Below are positions 25,197 to 33,858 of a DNA stretch of 64,000 bases, piece after piece. The stretch is from assembly GCF_007990545.2 (NCBI RefSeq), contig NZ_AP019829.2, forward strand, positions 682,001 through 746,000, given 5' to 3'. The notes beneath the pieces were generated by a model, which made no database searches, was not told the origin of the DNA, and was given only the letters and a program-made list of their open reading frames with translations. This stretch comes from Leptotrichia wadei (GTDB lineage: Bacteria; Fusobacteriota; Fusobacteriia; Fusobacteriales; Leptotrichiaceae). Made by a program: the position numbers and the translations under genes. The first letter of the stretch is position 1; every line of letters begins with the position of its first letter.

Positions 25197-26072
25197 ATGG
25201 AATATAAAGTGAGTGAGAAAATAACAGGATTTTTTGTAATTTTGTTAAAAAAAGTATTATCAATTTTTTCTCTTAAAATTAGATACAAAATTTTTGAAGG
25301 TTTTGGTATTCTTGCATATTATCTTGTAAAAAAAAGACGAATGCTTGCGATAAATAATATAAAAAATGCTTTTCCTGAAAAAGAAAAAAAGGAAGTTGTG
25401 GAAATTGCGAAAGAATCGTATAAGACAATGGGAAAAATGATAATGACTTCGATTTTCTTAGAGGAGATTACGAAAGATGGAAATACTGTTGTGGAAAATG
25501 AAGAACTAATGAGATGGGCTTGTGAAAATAATGAAAAAGCAGTTTTAATTGTATCTCTTCATTTAGGTGGTTTTGAAGCTGGAAGTAAGATGCGAAATAT
25601 TAGAAAGTTTTATGCTGTTTTTAGAAATCAGAAAAATAAAAAAATTAATGATTTAATGGAAAAATGGCGTAAGGAAGGTGGATTAAATTCGTTGCCTTTA
25701 CATAATAATGAAGCACTTAGTGGGGCAATAAATGAAAAGTCAATTATTGCACTTGCTTCGGATCATTATGGAAAAGATGTGAATGTAACGTTTTTTGGAC
25801 GAGAAACGACAGGAGTTGCAGGACCTGTATTGCTTTCAATAAAATATAAAATACCGATAGTATTGGCTTATGCGGTATTTGATGAGAATATTGTGAAAGT
25901 TGTAAATAAAAAAATTATTCAAATTGAAAAGCAAAATAAATTAAAGGAAACAATGCAATTTAATATGCAAAAAATTTATAATGAATTTGAAGAAATTATA
26001 AGAGAGTACCCTGGACAATATATGTGGCAACATAACAGATGGAGAAATAAGAAAAAATTAAGAAAGAAATAG
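25197..26072 (+). CDS. LpxL/HtrB-like lipid A acyltransferase
   Basis: The 291-residue protein belongs to the lipid A lauroyl/myristoyl acyltransferase family. It has an N-terminal membrane helix (GFFVILLKKVLSIFSL), the acyltransferase box VSLHLGGFEAG (His and Glu in HxxxxE form), IALASDHYGKD and VTFFGRETTGVAGPVLLSIK. The C-terminal YPGQYMWQHNRWRNK is characteristic. It adds a secondary acyl chain to lipid A at the inner membrane, supporting an LPS outer membrane. Whether it acts as LpxL or LpxM cannot be said. Confidence 0.87.
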   Translation: MEYKVSEKITGFFVILLKKVLSIFSLKIRYKIFEGFGILAYYLVKKRRMLAINNIKNAFPEKEKKEVVEIAKESYKTMGKMIMTSIFLEEITKDGNTVVENEELMRWACENNEKAVLIVSLHLGGFEAGSKMRNIRKFYAVFRNQKNKKINDLMEKWRKEGGLNSLPLHNNEALSGAINEKSIIALASDHYGKDVNVTFFGRETTGVAGPVLLSIKYKIPIVLAYAVFDENIVKVVNKKIIQIEKQNKLKETMQFNMQKIYNEFEEIIREYPGQYMWQHNRWRNKKKLRKK

Positions 26073-26121
26073 ATAAGAAAAAAATAAGTGGCGAAAAAAG
26101 TAAAAATTTATTTTTTCTAAC

Positions 26122-26150
26122 TTGAATATGTGAAAAAATTATGATAGAAT
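26122..26150 (+). promoter_or_regulatory. Promoter for the small lipoprotein and rny
   Basis: TTGAAT and TAGAAT are separated by 17 bases, about 28 bases before the lipoprotein ATG at 26178. Confidence 0.55.
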
Positions 26151-26177
26151 TAAATGACGAAGTTTTTGGAGGAAAAT

Positions 26178-26579
26178 ATGAAAAAATATTTATGTCTATT
26201 TATTTTGTTAATTCTAACAAGCTGTACAACTTTAAGTTCTACTGTAAACAATGTATCTCAAGTTGAAGCAGGTAAAATTAATGCAGAGATAACAAAAATT
26301 ACTGAAGATTTTAAAAATGCTGCCAGCTTAAATGAATATGATAAATTAAAAGAAGTTTTTTTACCTACATTTAAAAATAATATTATTGTAAAAAAAATAC
26401 AAGAATACGATCTTTCAGGATTGACATTTGTTTTTTCCGATGTGAATGTCGTATCAAAAAATAAAGCAAATAGTATGATGGTAATTAATTTTGCCACATC
26501 GAGCAATTATTATAAATTAACTTGGAAAAGGACAGATGACAATTTGTGGAAGATTTCAAATGTAGCTGAAAAAAAATAG
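26178..26579 (+). CDS. Small lipoprotein of unknown function
   Basis: The 133-residue protein has a lipoprotein signal (LFILLILTSCTT, Cys near residue 16). The remaining region is about 115 residues, with a helix (AGKINAEITKITEDFKNAAS) followed by beta strands ending in YKLTWKRTDDNLWKISNVAE. The strand pattern resembles NTF2-like lipoproteins, but I do not recognise a family. The frame opens at 26154; the ATG at 26178 is preferred because TTGGAGG lies 7 bases before it and gives a proper signal peptide. It is 12 bases upstream of rny. Confidence 0.75.
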   Translation: MKKYLCLFILLILTSCTTLSSTVNNVSQVEAGKINAEITKITEDFKNAASLNEYDKLKEVFLPTFKNNIIVKKIQEYDLSGLTFVFSDVNVVSKNKANSMMVINFATSSNYYKLTWKRTDDNLWKISNVAEKK

Positions 26580-26591
26580 GAAGGGAGAAAA

Positions 26592-28166
26592 ATGAGCATA
26601 TCAATAGCAGTTTTGTTGATTGTTATTTTTTCTTTTTTAACTTTTTTTATAGCTTATTTTTTTGGAAGTTCAATTTTTAAAAAGAAATATGGAGATTTGA
26701 ATGAACTAGAATTAAAAATCGTTGATGCTAAAAGAAGACTTGAAACATCAAAAAAAGAAGTTGAAAGAGAAATTGAATCGTTTAGGAAAGAAGAAACACT
26801 AAAAGTAAAAGAAGAATTGTTAAATGAGAAAAAGATAGCAGACGACGAAATAAAAAAAATGAAATCAGAGCTTGCCATTAAGGAAGAAAGAATTGCCAAA
26901 AAAGAGGAAACATTAGAAACCAAAATGGAACGTCTGGAGGAGAAAGAAGCTAAAAGTGATAAACACCGTGAAAAATTATTCCGCAGAGAAAAAGAACTGG
27001 AAGAAATGATTGCAAGTGAGGAAAAAGAATTGGAAAGAATCTCAGAATTGACACAAGAGGATGCTAGAAAAATCATCTTGACTAAATTGGAAAATGAGTT
27101 AGATCATGATAAAGCTGTGTTAATTAGAGATTATGAGTATAATTTAGACAGGGAAAAAGACAGGATTGCCAAGAGAATTATTTCTACTGCAATTGGAAAG
27201 GCTTCTGCTGATTATGTTGTAGATTCAACAATTTCAGTTATCCAACTGCCGAGCGAAGAAATGAAAGGTAGAATTATAGGGCGTGAAGGTAGAAATATAA
27301 GAGCTATCGAAGCAGCAACTGGAGTTGATTTGATAATTGATGATACTCCTGAAGCAGTTGTATTATCTTCATTTGATGGGGTAAGAAGAGAAGTAGCTAA
27401 AATCGCACTTGAAAAATTAATTTCAGATGGACGTATTCATCCAACCAAAATAGAGGAAGTCGTAGCAAAGGCACAGCATGAAGTGGATGAAAGCATATTA
27501 GATGCGGCAGAACAGGCTATTCTAGAAGTAGGTATTCCAACATTACCACGTGAAGTACTGAAAGTATTTGGACGATTAAAATTCAGAACCTCTTTTGGAC
27601 AAAATATTTTACAGCATTCAATAGAAGTTGCACACATAGCGGCGGCATTAGCAGCAGAAATCGGTGCAAATGTTGATATAGCTAAAAGAGCAGCATTGCT
27701 ACATGATATTGGAAAGGCTTTTTCACACGAACAGGAAGGTTCACATGCTTTAAATGGCGGAGAATTTTTGAGAAAATTTTCTAAAGAAAGTGAAATTGTC
27801 ATAAATGCAGTAGAAGCACATCATAATGAAGTTGAACAGTTAAGTATTGAAGCAGTAATAGTGCAAGCTGCAGATTCAATTTCAGCTTCAAGACCAGGTG
27901 CAAGACGTGAAACATTATCAAATTACTTAAAACGTCTCGAACAATTGGAAGAAATTGCCAATAGTCATGAAGGAATCGAAAGTTCGTATGCAATTCAAGC
28001 TGGAAGAGAGTTGAGATTAATAGTTCGTCCAGATAATATTGATGATGACAAGGCTACAATATTGGCAAGAGATGTGGCTAAAGAAATTGAAGAAAAAATG
28101 CAATATCCAGGACAAATAAAAGTTACTGTTATTAGAGAAACTAGAGCTGTGGAATATGCAAAATAG
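26592..28166 (+). CDS. rny: Ribonuclease Y
   Basis: The 524-residue RNase Y has an N-terminal membrane anchor (about residues 4-24), a long charged coiled coil (about 30-200), a KH domain (GRIIGREGRNIRAIEAATGV, about 228-280) and an HD domain with metal-binding LLHDIGKA then VEAHHNEVE. It starts mRNA decay at the membrane by endonucleolytic cleavage in organisms without RNase E. Its partner gene ymdB follows, a conserved pairing. The start ATG sits behind GGAAGGGAG. Confidence 0.97.
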   Translation: MSISIAVLLIVIFSFLTFFIAYFFGSSIFKKKYGDLNELELKIVDAKRRLETSKKEVEREIESFRKEETLKVKEELLNEKKIADDEIKKMKSELAIKEERIAKKEETLETKMERLEEKEAKSDKHREKLFRREKELEEMIASEEKELERISELTQEDARKIILTKLENELDHDKAVLIRDYEYNLDREKDRIAKRIISTAIGKASADYVVDSTISVIQLPSEEMKGRIIGREGRNIRAIEAATGVDLIIDDTPEAVVLSSFDGVRREVAKIALEKLISDGRIHPTKIEEVVAKAQHEVDESILDAAEQAILEVGIPTLPREVLKVFGRLKFRTSFGQNILQHSIEVAHIAAALAAEIGANVDIAKRAALLHDIGKAFSHEQEGSHALNGGEFLRKFSKESEIVINAVEAHHNEVEQLSIEAVIVQAADSISASRPGARRETLSNYLKRLEQLEEIANSHEGIESSYAIQAGRELRLIVRPDNIDDDKATILARDVAKEIEEKMQYPGQIKVTVIRETRAVEYAK

Positions 28167-28218
28167 TAAAAGATAATAATAAATTAAGAATAGAGTTAAT
28201 CCATTAAAAAATATCCTT

Positions 28219-28288
28219 TTAGAGAGTATTCAAAATTTTTGTAAACTTGAAAATAGAGATAATTTTATTTTGGAGACTCTTTTTTTAT
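28219..28288 (+). terminator. Terminator after rny
   Basis: AGAGAGTATTCAAAAT pairs imperfectly with ATTTTGGAGACTCTTT, followed by a T run. The rest of the 273-base gap up to ymdB holds AT-rich sequence with a TATAAT near 28339. Confidence 0.7.
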
Positions 28289-28439
28289 CATAAATAGAAA
28301 AAATAAATTAATAAAAACTATAAAAAAATGATAATATGTAGTATAATAAATATCATATAATAAAACTATTTGGTAATTTAACTATATGAGTTTATTATTT
28401 AGTTAAGAGAGAATTGAAGATGTAAAGGAATGATTTTAG

Positions 28440-29219
28440 ATGAAATTTTTAATAATTGGAGATGTTGTTGGAAGACCTGGTAGAAATACACTATTTAAAT
28501 ATTTAGAAAAAAGACGGCAAAATTATGATTTTATTATTGTAAATGGAGAAAATTCTGCTGGTGGATTTGGGATAAATGTGAAAATTGCAAAGGAAATGTT
28601 TGAACGTGGAGTGGATGTTATAACTTTGGGAAATCATAGTTGGGATAAAAGGGAGATTTATCCTTATATTAATGAACAGAAAAATTTGATTAGACCTATT
28701 AATTTCACGAAAGAAGCTCCAGGAAATGGTTATACAATTGTAGAGAAAAATGAGATAAAAGTAGCAGTTATAAATGCACAATGTAAAGTATTTATGCCGC
28801 CAATTGCCTGTCCATTTTTGGCAGTTGAGGAAGTTTTGCCTAAAATAAAGGAAAAAACAGATATTATTGTGCTTGATTTTCACGGAGAAGCTACTTCGGA
28901 AAAGCAGGCAATGGGATGGAATTTAACTGGAAGAGTATCGGCAGTTTATGGAACACATACACATACTCAAACGGCTGATGAAAGAATATTACCTGGAGGA
29001 ACCGCTTATATTTCAGATATTGGAATGACAGGAGGACATGATGGTATTTTGGGAATGAATAGAAGAGAAAGTATTCAAAGATTTAAAGATGGAATGCCAA
29101 CAAGATATTCTGTATGTGAAGAAAATTTAAGAATTAATGGAATTGAACTGAAAGTAGATGAAAAGATAGGAAAAGCAGTTTCTATAAAACGTGTAAATAT
29201 GGGATACGATGAAATATAA
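28440..29219 (+). CDS. ymdB: YmdB-family metallophosphoesterase
   Basis: The 259-residue calcineurin-like phosphoesterase has metal ligands in IGDVVGRPGRNT, IVNGENSAGGFG, TLGNHSWDKRE, DFHGEATSEK and GTHTHTQTADE. YmdB proteins hydrolyse 2',3'-cyclic nucleotides and, in Bacillus, influence RNase Y-dependent regulation and biofilm. Gene order rny-ymdB is conserved in several phyla. The motif GGTAYISDIGMTGGHDGILG is specific for the family. The terminator after rny and a TATAAT box suggest separate transcription here. Confidence 0.93.
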   Translation: MKFLIIGDVVGRPGRNTLFKYLEKRRQNYDFIIVNGENSAGGFGINVKIAKEMFERGVDVITLGNHSWDKREIYPYINEQKNLIRPINFTKEAPGNGYTIVEKNEIKVAVINAQCKVFMPPIACPFLAVEEVLPKIKEKTDIIVLDFHGEATSEKQAMGWNLTGRVSAVYGTHTHTQTADERILPGGTAYISDIGMTGGHDGILGMNRRESIQRFKDGMPTRYSVCEENLRINGIELKVDEKIGKAVSIKRVNMGYDEI

Positions 29220-29240
29220 AAATAGGGGAAAAATTTAAGA

Positions 29241-30164
29241 ATGAAGTGGATAAAAGTAAAAGTAGACTATTTTTCAGATAGTTTAGAAAAAACTAAAGCA
29301 AAATTAGTAAATATGTTTAATGAAATTGGAATTAATCAAGTTGAAGTAATTGATTACTTTTCAGAAAATGAACTTGACTATAATGCAAATTTTTCTAGTA
29401 AAAATGATGTTTGGAGCATTATTGGATATATTGTAGATAATAGATTTGCAAATACAAAATTAAATATTATTTTTAATAATTTAAAAGAATTTATGGAAAG
29501 TGAAAATGAGTTTATATATGAAATTTTTACAGCTAAATGTAACGATGAAGACTGGCAAGATGAATGGAAAAAGTATTTCCATACTGTAAACATAACTGAT
29601 AATATTGTGATAAAGCCCAGCTGGGATGAATATGAGCCGTCTGATAACGAAATTGTAGTTGAGATTGATCCTGGACTTGCTTTCGGAACTGGAACACATG
29701 AAACAACTTCACTTTGTGTGGAATTTTTGGAAAAATATGCCAAAAATAAGAAAAAATTGCTTGATATTGGATGTGGCTCTGGAATTTTAATGTTAATTGG
29801 GAAAAAATTAGGTGTAGAAAAAGTCGTTGGAATTGACATTGATGAAAAAGTAAATGATGTTGTACTGGAAAATTTTTCTAAAAATGGAATAAATGACAAT
29901 TTTCAAGTAATAATTGGAAATCTTGTAGATAATGTAAATGAAAAATATGACCTGGTTGTTTCAAATATTTTGGTGGATGTTTTAGAAAAACTGCTTGAGG
30001 ATATAGAGAAGGCTTTGGAAAAGGGGGCTATAGTTATTTTTTCTGGAATTCTAAATGAAAAAGAAGAGGCGTTTTTAAAAAAGGCTAAAAATTATAATTT
30101 GAAGCAGATTGACAGAAAAGATAAGAATAATTGGGTGTCGCTTGTTTTTAAATATGAGAGTTAA
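29241..30164 (+). CDS. prmA: Ribosomal protein L11 methyltransferase
   Basis: The 307-residue PrmA has an N-terminal L11-binding domain and a C-terminal Rossmann methyltransferase. Motifs are PGLAFGTGTHETTSLCVEFL, LLDIGCGSGILMLIGKKLG and the catalytic VSNILVDVL. It trimethylates several amino groups of ribosomal protein L11. The N-terminal part retains EDWQDEWKKYFHT, typical of the linker. It follows ymdB after 21 bases and is likely co-transcribed. Confidence 0.95.
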   Translation: MKWIKVKVDYFSDSLEKTKAKLVNMFNEIGINQVEVIDYFSENELDYNANFSSKNDVWSIIGYIVDNRFANTKLNIIFNNLKEFMESENEFIYEIFTAKCNDEDWQDEWKKYFHTVNITDNIVIKPSWDEYEPSDNEIVVEIDPGLAFGTGTHETTSLCVEFLEKYAKNKKKLLDIGCGSGILMLIGKKLGVEKVVGIDIDEKVNDVVLENFSKNGINDNFQVIIGNLVDNVNEKYDLVVSNILVDVLEKLLEDIEKALEKGAIVIFSGILNEKEEAFLKKAKNYNLKQIDRKDKNNWVSLVFKYES

Positions 30165-30236
30165 TCGAATAAAAAATTCAAGTTGTTCTAAATATATTTA
30201 ATAAAATAAATTAATAAAAGTAGAAAGTGAGAAAAT

Positions 30237-30896
30237 ATGATAATTGCTATTGATGGTCCAGCTGGAAGTGGTAAAAGCACCATTGCAAAACTAATTGCAA
30301 AGGATATAGGGCTTGTTTATCTCGATACAGGGGCTATGTATAGGCTTGTTACGTTAAAAGCTTTGAATGAGGGGATATTTGGGAATGGTAAATTAAGTGA
30401 TTTGGAGAAAATAAAAAAACTGCTTGATAATCTCAATATTGATATTAAGGAAAATGGTTTTTATCTTGATGATGTTGATGTAAGTGAAGAAATTAGAAAG
30501 CCGATTATTTCAGAAAATGTGTCGGATATTGCGGCAGTTCGAGAAGTACGAGAAAAAATGGTGGATTTACAGAGAAAGTTTTCCAAATCAAAAAATGTTA
30601 TTTTAGATGGACGTGATATTGGAACAGTTGTTTTTCCAAATGCAGATTTGAAAATATTTTTAGTTGCTGATGCAAAGGAAAGGGCTAAAAGACGTTACAA
30701 GGAACTTGTTGAAAAAGGTGAAAATGTTGAAATTGAAGAAATTTACGATAATATTTTAAAAAGGGATAAAATTGATTCTACACGTAAGGAAAGTCCGTTA
30801 AAGAAAGCAAAAGATGCAGTTGAAGTGGATACGACTTTTAAAAGTATTAAAGAAGTGAAAAATGAGATTTTAAAAATGATAAATGTAAATATTTAA
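30237..30896 (+). CDS. cmk: Cytidylate kinase
   Basis: The 219-residue P-loop kinase opens with IAIDGPAGSGKSTIAKLIAK and continues YLDTGAMYRLVTLKAL, then VILDGRDIGTVVFPNADLKI and a lid region with RRYKELVEKG. It phosphorylates CMP and dCMP to the diphosphates. The length is standard for the long bacterial form. It lies 72 bases after prmA in the same direction. Confidence 0.96.
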   Translation: MIIAIDGPAGSGKSTIAKLIAKDIGLVYLDTGAMYRLVTLKALNEGIFGNGKLSDLEKIKKLLDNLNIDIKENGFYLDDVDVSEEIRKPIISENVSDIAAVREVREKMVDLQRKFSKSKNVILDGRDIGTVVFPNADLKIFLVADAKERAKRRYKELVEKGENVEIEEIYDNILKRDKIDSTRKESPLKKAKDAVEVDTTFKSIKEVKNEILKMINVNI

Positions 30897-31044
30897 TTAT
30901 AATTTTTGTTTTGTAAAGTGTTAGTTTAAACTTATAAATAATTGTTATAACTTTAATAATTATTTTAGGTTTATTTTTTTAAAATTATAAGATACGTAGA
31001 ATATATAAAAAAGAGAAAAAAATCAAAAAATTTGAAAAAAATAC

Positions 31045-31072
31045 TAGACAAATATTGAAAATAGTGTATAAT
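31045..31072 (+). promoter_or_regulatory. Promoter for the HU gene
   Basis: TAGACA and TATAAT are separated by 16 bases, about 49 bases upstream of the ATG at 31121. It sits in the 224-base gap after cmk. Confidence 0.6.
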
Positions 31073-31120
31073 AATCTAGTAATTTAATAATTTAAAGAAT
31101 AAAGCGGAGGTTTGATTAAT

Positions 31121-31402
31121 ATGTCAAAAAAAGAATTTGTAGATGCTTATGCAAAAGCTACAGGAGAAACTAAAAAAAGAGCAGAGGAATTGGTAAACCA
31201 ATTTTTAGATAGTGTGGAAGAAGTATTATTAAATGGAGATTCAGTTCAATTTGTTGGATGGGGAACGTTTGAAGTAAAGGAAAGAGCAGCAAGAACAGGA
31301 ATTAATCCACAAACTAAAGAAGAAATTCAAATACCTGCAAAAAAAGTTGTTAAATTTAAAGTAGGTAAAAAATTAGCTGATAATGTAGCTGAAGGAAAAT
31401 AA
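31121..31402 (+). CDS. hup: HU-family DNA-binding protein
   Basis: The 93-residue histone-like protein opens with MSKKEFVDAYAKATGETKK and has the DNA-arm motif AARTGINPQTKEEIQIPAKK, where the proline-tipped beta arm enters the minor groove, followed by VVKFKVGKKLADNV. It is a nucleoid architectural protein. The frame extends to a TTG at 31112, but the ATG at 31121 with GCGGAGG ten bases upstream is the natural start. It has its own promoter and terminator. Confidence 0.95.
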   Translation: MSKKEFVDAYAKATGETKKRAEELVNQFLDSVEEVLLNGDSVQFVGWGTFEVKERAARTGINPQTKEEIQIPAKKVVKFKVGKKLADNVAEGK

Positions 31403-31464
31403 TGACTTTAAATTAGCGCAAGAATACTCGTAACTTTAGTTATGAGAATTTCAGGTAAACTGAT

Positions 31465-31510
31465 AAAAGGCTATTTCTAAATGGAAATTCATTAGGAGAT
31501 AGTCTTTTTG
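31465..31510 (+). terminator. Terminator after the HU gene
   Basis: AAAAGGCTATTTC pairs with GAGATAGTCTTTTT (two G-U pairs). A smaller hairpin, CTCGTAAC/GTTATGAG, lies just upstream at 31427-31446. Confidence 0.8.
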
Positions 31511-31552
31511 CTTAAAGATGAGTAAAAAGTGAAATTAAAAGATAGGTGAAAT

Positions 31553-32812
31553 ATGGTTTTATATAATTTATTAAGGAATTTATTGTATTTTGTAATAATG
31601 ATTTTAGCAATATTTAATATTAAATTACTAAAATTTTTTAAATCTCGATTATTTCAAAAAATGGAAAATGATGATTTTTTAAATAATGGTGAAGAAGCAA
31701 TTTTTATTCATTTTTCATCGGTTGGAGAATTCAACTTGACAAAGGAACTTATTTCAGAAATATTAGAGGAGAAAAAGACTGGAAAAAAAGAGAAGGTTAT
31801 TCTTTCTGTTATGACAAATACTGGATTTGAGGCAGTTAGCAAAGAATATTCTGAAAATGGGAATGTAAGAATATTTTATTTTCCACTTGATGATTTTCTT
31901 GCAATTCGTAAAATTTATAAAAAATATAAAATAAAAAAGACAATAGTTATAGAAACTGAAATTTGGCCGAATTTATATTATTTTGCTGCTAAAAATGGAG
32001 AATTATTCATTGCCAATGGAAGGCTTACAGAAAAAAAATTAAAATCATATCTAAAATTTGGCTGGATTATTAAAAAAACTATAAATCGTGCAAAAAAAAT
32101 AATGGTACAAAGTATTTCAGATAAGGAAAGATATGAAAGACTGGGAGTTCAAAGGGGTAAAATTAAAGTTTATAAAAATTTAAAATATTCAATTAAATAT
32201 AATAAAATCTCAGAGATTCAAAAAAAAGAATATTATGATACAGTTGTAGATAAAAATAAAAAAATAATTGTATGCGGAAGTACACGTTTAGATGAGGAGA
32301 AAATTTGGCTGGACATTTTAAAAAAAATAGATACAAATAATGAATATCAGTTAATTATTGCACCAAGACATTTGAAACGGATTAGCGATATTGAAAAAAT
32401 GATTTTGGAAAGATATTCAAGAGATGATTATTCTTTATTTACAAAGATTAATAAAAATAAAAAAAATGATAAAATAACGAAATATAAAAAAATAGTTATA
32501 GTCGATAAAATGGGAATTTTGACTGATTTTTATCAATTAGCGGATTTTGTATTTGTTGGAGGGACGCTTGTAGATATTGGTGGGCATTCAATTTTAGAGC
32601 CGCTTTATTATGGGAAAAAGCCGATTATTGGGAAATATTTTCAAAATATTGAGGAAATTGTAAAGGATGCTAAAGAACTTGGATTTGTTAAAATTGTGGA
32701 AAATGAAGATGAAATTGTTGAATATTTGAAAAAGTTTGAAAATATTGATACAAGGGAATTTTTTGAAAAAAATAATGAGATAGGTAAAATATTGGATGAA
32801 ATTTTATATTAA
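31553..32812 (+). CDS. waaA: 3-deoxy-D-manno-octulosonic acid (Kdo) transferase
   Basis: The 419-residue GT-30-type glycosyltransferase has an N-terminal membrane anchor (LLYFVIMILAIFNIKLL). Then come IHFSSVGEFNLTKELI (a variant of the acceptor loop HaaSvGE with the catalytic Glu), IVIETEIWPNLYYFA, VCGSTRLDEEKIWLD, IIAPRHLKR and the nucleotide-sugar site FVGGTLVDIGGHSILEPLYY. It transfers Kdo to lipid A precursor. This is clear evidence for LPS synthesis. It has no lpx neighbours in the window. Confidence 0.93.
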   Translation: MVLYNLLRNLLYFVIMILAIFNIKLLKFFKSRLFQKMENDDFLNNGEEAIFIHFSSVGEFNLTKELISEILEEKKTGKKEKVILSVMTNTGFEAVSKEYSENGNVRIFYFPLDDFLAIRKIYKKYKIKKTIVIETEIWPNLYYFAAKNGELFIANGRLTEKKLKSYLKFGWIIKKTINRAKKIMVQSISDKERYERLGVQRGKIKVYKNLKYSIKYNKISEIQKKEYYDTVVDKNKKIIVCGSTRLDEEKIWLDILKKIDTNNEYQLIIAPRHLKRISDIEKMILERYSRDDYSLFTKINKNKKNDKITKYKKIVIVDKMGILTDFYQLADFVFVGGTLVDIGGHSILEPLYYGKKPIIGKYFQNIEEIVKDAKELGFVKIVENEDEIVEYLKKFENIDTREFFEKNNEIGKILDEILY

Positions 32813-32905
32813 TTTTATAATGTTACTTATCAATTTTGATAATAAATTATTATAATTTTTTTAACAAAAAAGTAAAATTTTTATTAGTTTGTATCAAACT
32901 TCAAT

Positions 32906-32935
32906 AAAAAGAAACAGTTTGTTATTAGTTTCTTT
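32906..32935 (+). terminator. Possible terminator after waaA
   Basis: AAAAAGAAAC with GTTTCTTTAT forms an 8-bp stem with a 12-base loop; the T run is weak. Confidence 0.4.
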
Positions 32936-33020
32936 ATACGGAGGGTCTTGCTCTCTTGTCATTAAGCTGTTAGTATAAATTTTATTAAAAATTAAAAAAG
33001 AAAAGGAAAATAAATAAATT

Positions 33021-33857
33021 ATGGAAGATAAAAGTGAAGTTAAGATTAACATTATTGGAAAAAATGGGCAGAAAATTGAAATTACTGAAGCTGAACAGAA
33101 AAGAAGGAATAAAATAAAAAAAGTTAATGATGAATTTAAACTGGTGAATGCAGAAAAAAGTAGAATTATAAATGAAAAGGAAATTTGGAAATATTTCTTT
33201 GAAAAGCCTAAAAAAAATTATAATAAATATATGTATGAAATGCTTGAATTTCCTAAGCATTTGATGTATAATAATAAAAGCGTTGATGAATATTGTGGAA
33301 AATGGAATGAATTTTTTGGGAATAAAAATGACATTTACTTGGAAATAGGTTGTGGAAGTGGGAATTTTACAGTTCAAAATGCTGAAAAGTATAAAGATAG
33401 AAATTATATTGCATTGGAATTACGATTTAAAAGGCTTGTTTTAGGAGCTAAAAAATCTAAAAAAAGAAATTTGGATAATATTTTGTTTGTAAGAAAAAGA
33501 GCAGAAACAATTCTAGACTTCTTGGGAAAAGATGAAATTGCGGGAGTATATATTAATTTTCCTGATCCTTGGGAAGGTGAGGAGAAAAAAAGAGTTATAA
33601 GTAAAAGTCTGTTTTTTAAATTAGATATTGTTTTAAAAACAAATGGAAAATTATTTTTTAAAACAGATCATGATCAATATTATGAAAATGTTTTAGAATT
33701 GATAAATGAACTTGATAATTATAAAATTATTTATCATACAAATGATTTATATAATTCAGAAAAAGCAAGTGAAAATATTAAAACTGAATTTGAACAAATG
33801 TTTTTAAGTAAGCATAATATGAAAATTAAATATATAGAAATTCAAAAAAATAGGTAG
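33021..33857 (+). CDS. trmB: tRNA (guanine-N7-)-methyltransferase
   Basis: The 278-residue protein has the TrmB core IYLEIGCGSGNFTVQNAEKY (SAM site), the AGVYINFPDPWEGEEKKRV catalytic motif and FFKTDHDQYYEN. It methylates G46 in the tRNA variable loop. About 80 extra N-terminal residues rich in Lys and Glu precede the core, longer than the usual TrmB start, though the ATG has an AAAAGGAAA site. The next gene, a different methyltransferase, begins immediately after the stop. Confidence 0.92.
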   Translation: MEDKSEVKINIIGKNGQKIEITEAEQKRRNKIKKVNDEFKLVNAEKSRIINEKEIWKYFFEKPKKNYNKYMYEMLEFPKHLMYNNKSVDEYCGKWNEFFGNKNDIYLEIGCGSGNFTVQNAEKYKDRNYIALELRFKRLVLGAKKSKKRNLDNILFVRKRAETILDFLGKDEIAGVYINFPDPWEGEEKKRVISKSLFFKLDIVLKTNGKLFFKTDHDQYYENVLELINELDNYKIIYHTNDLYNSEKASENIKTEFEQMFLSKHNMKIKYIEIQKNR

Positions 33858-33858
33858 A

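Noticed and set aside
26654-27076. 140-residue minus-strand frame opposite rny
   Set aside because: It lies antisense to the RNase Y coiled coil; Ser/Phe-rich composition is the mirror of Lys/Glu codons, and no ribosome-binding site or family signal is seen.
29378-29899. 173-residue minus-strand frame opposite prmA
   Set aside because: It is fully antisense to a well-supported gene, and its composition is that of a shadow frame.
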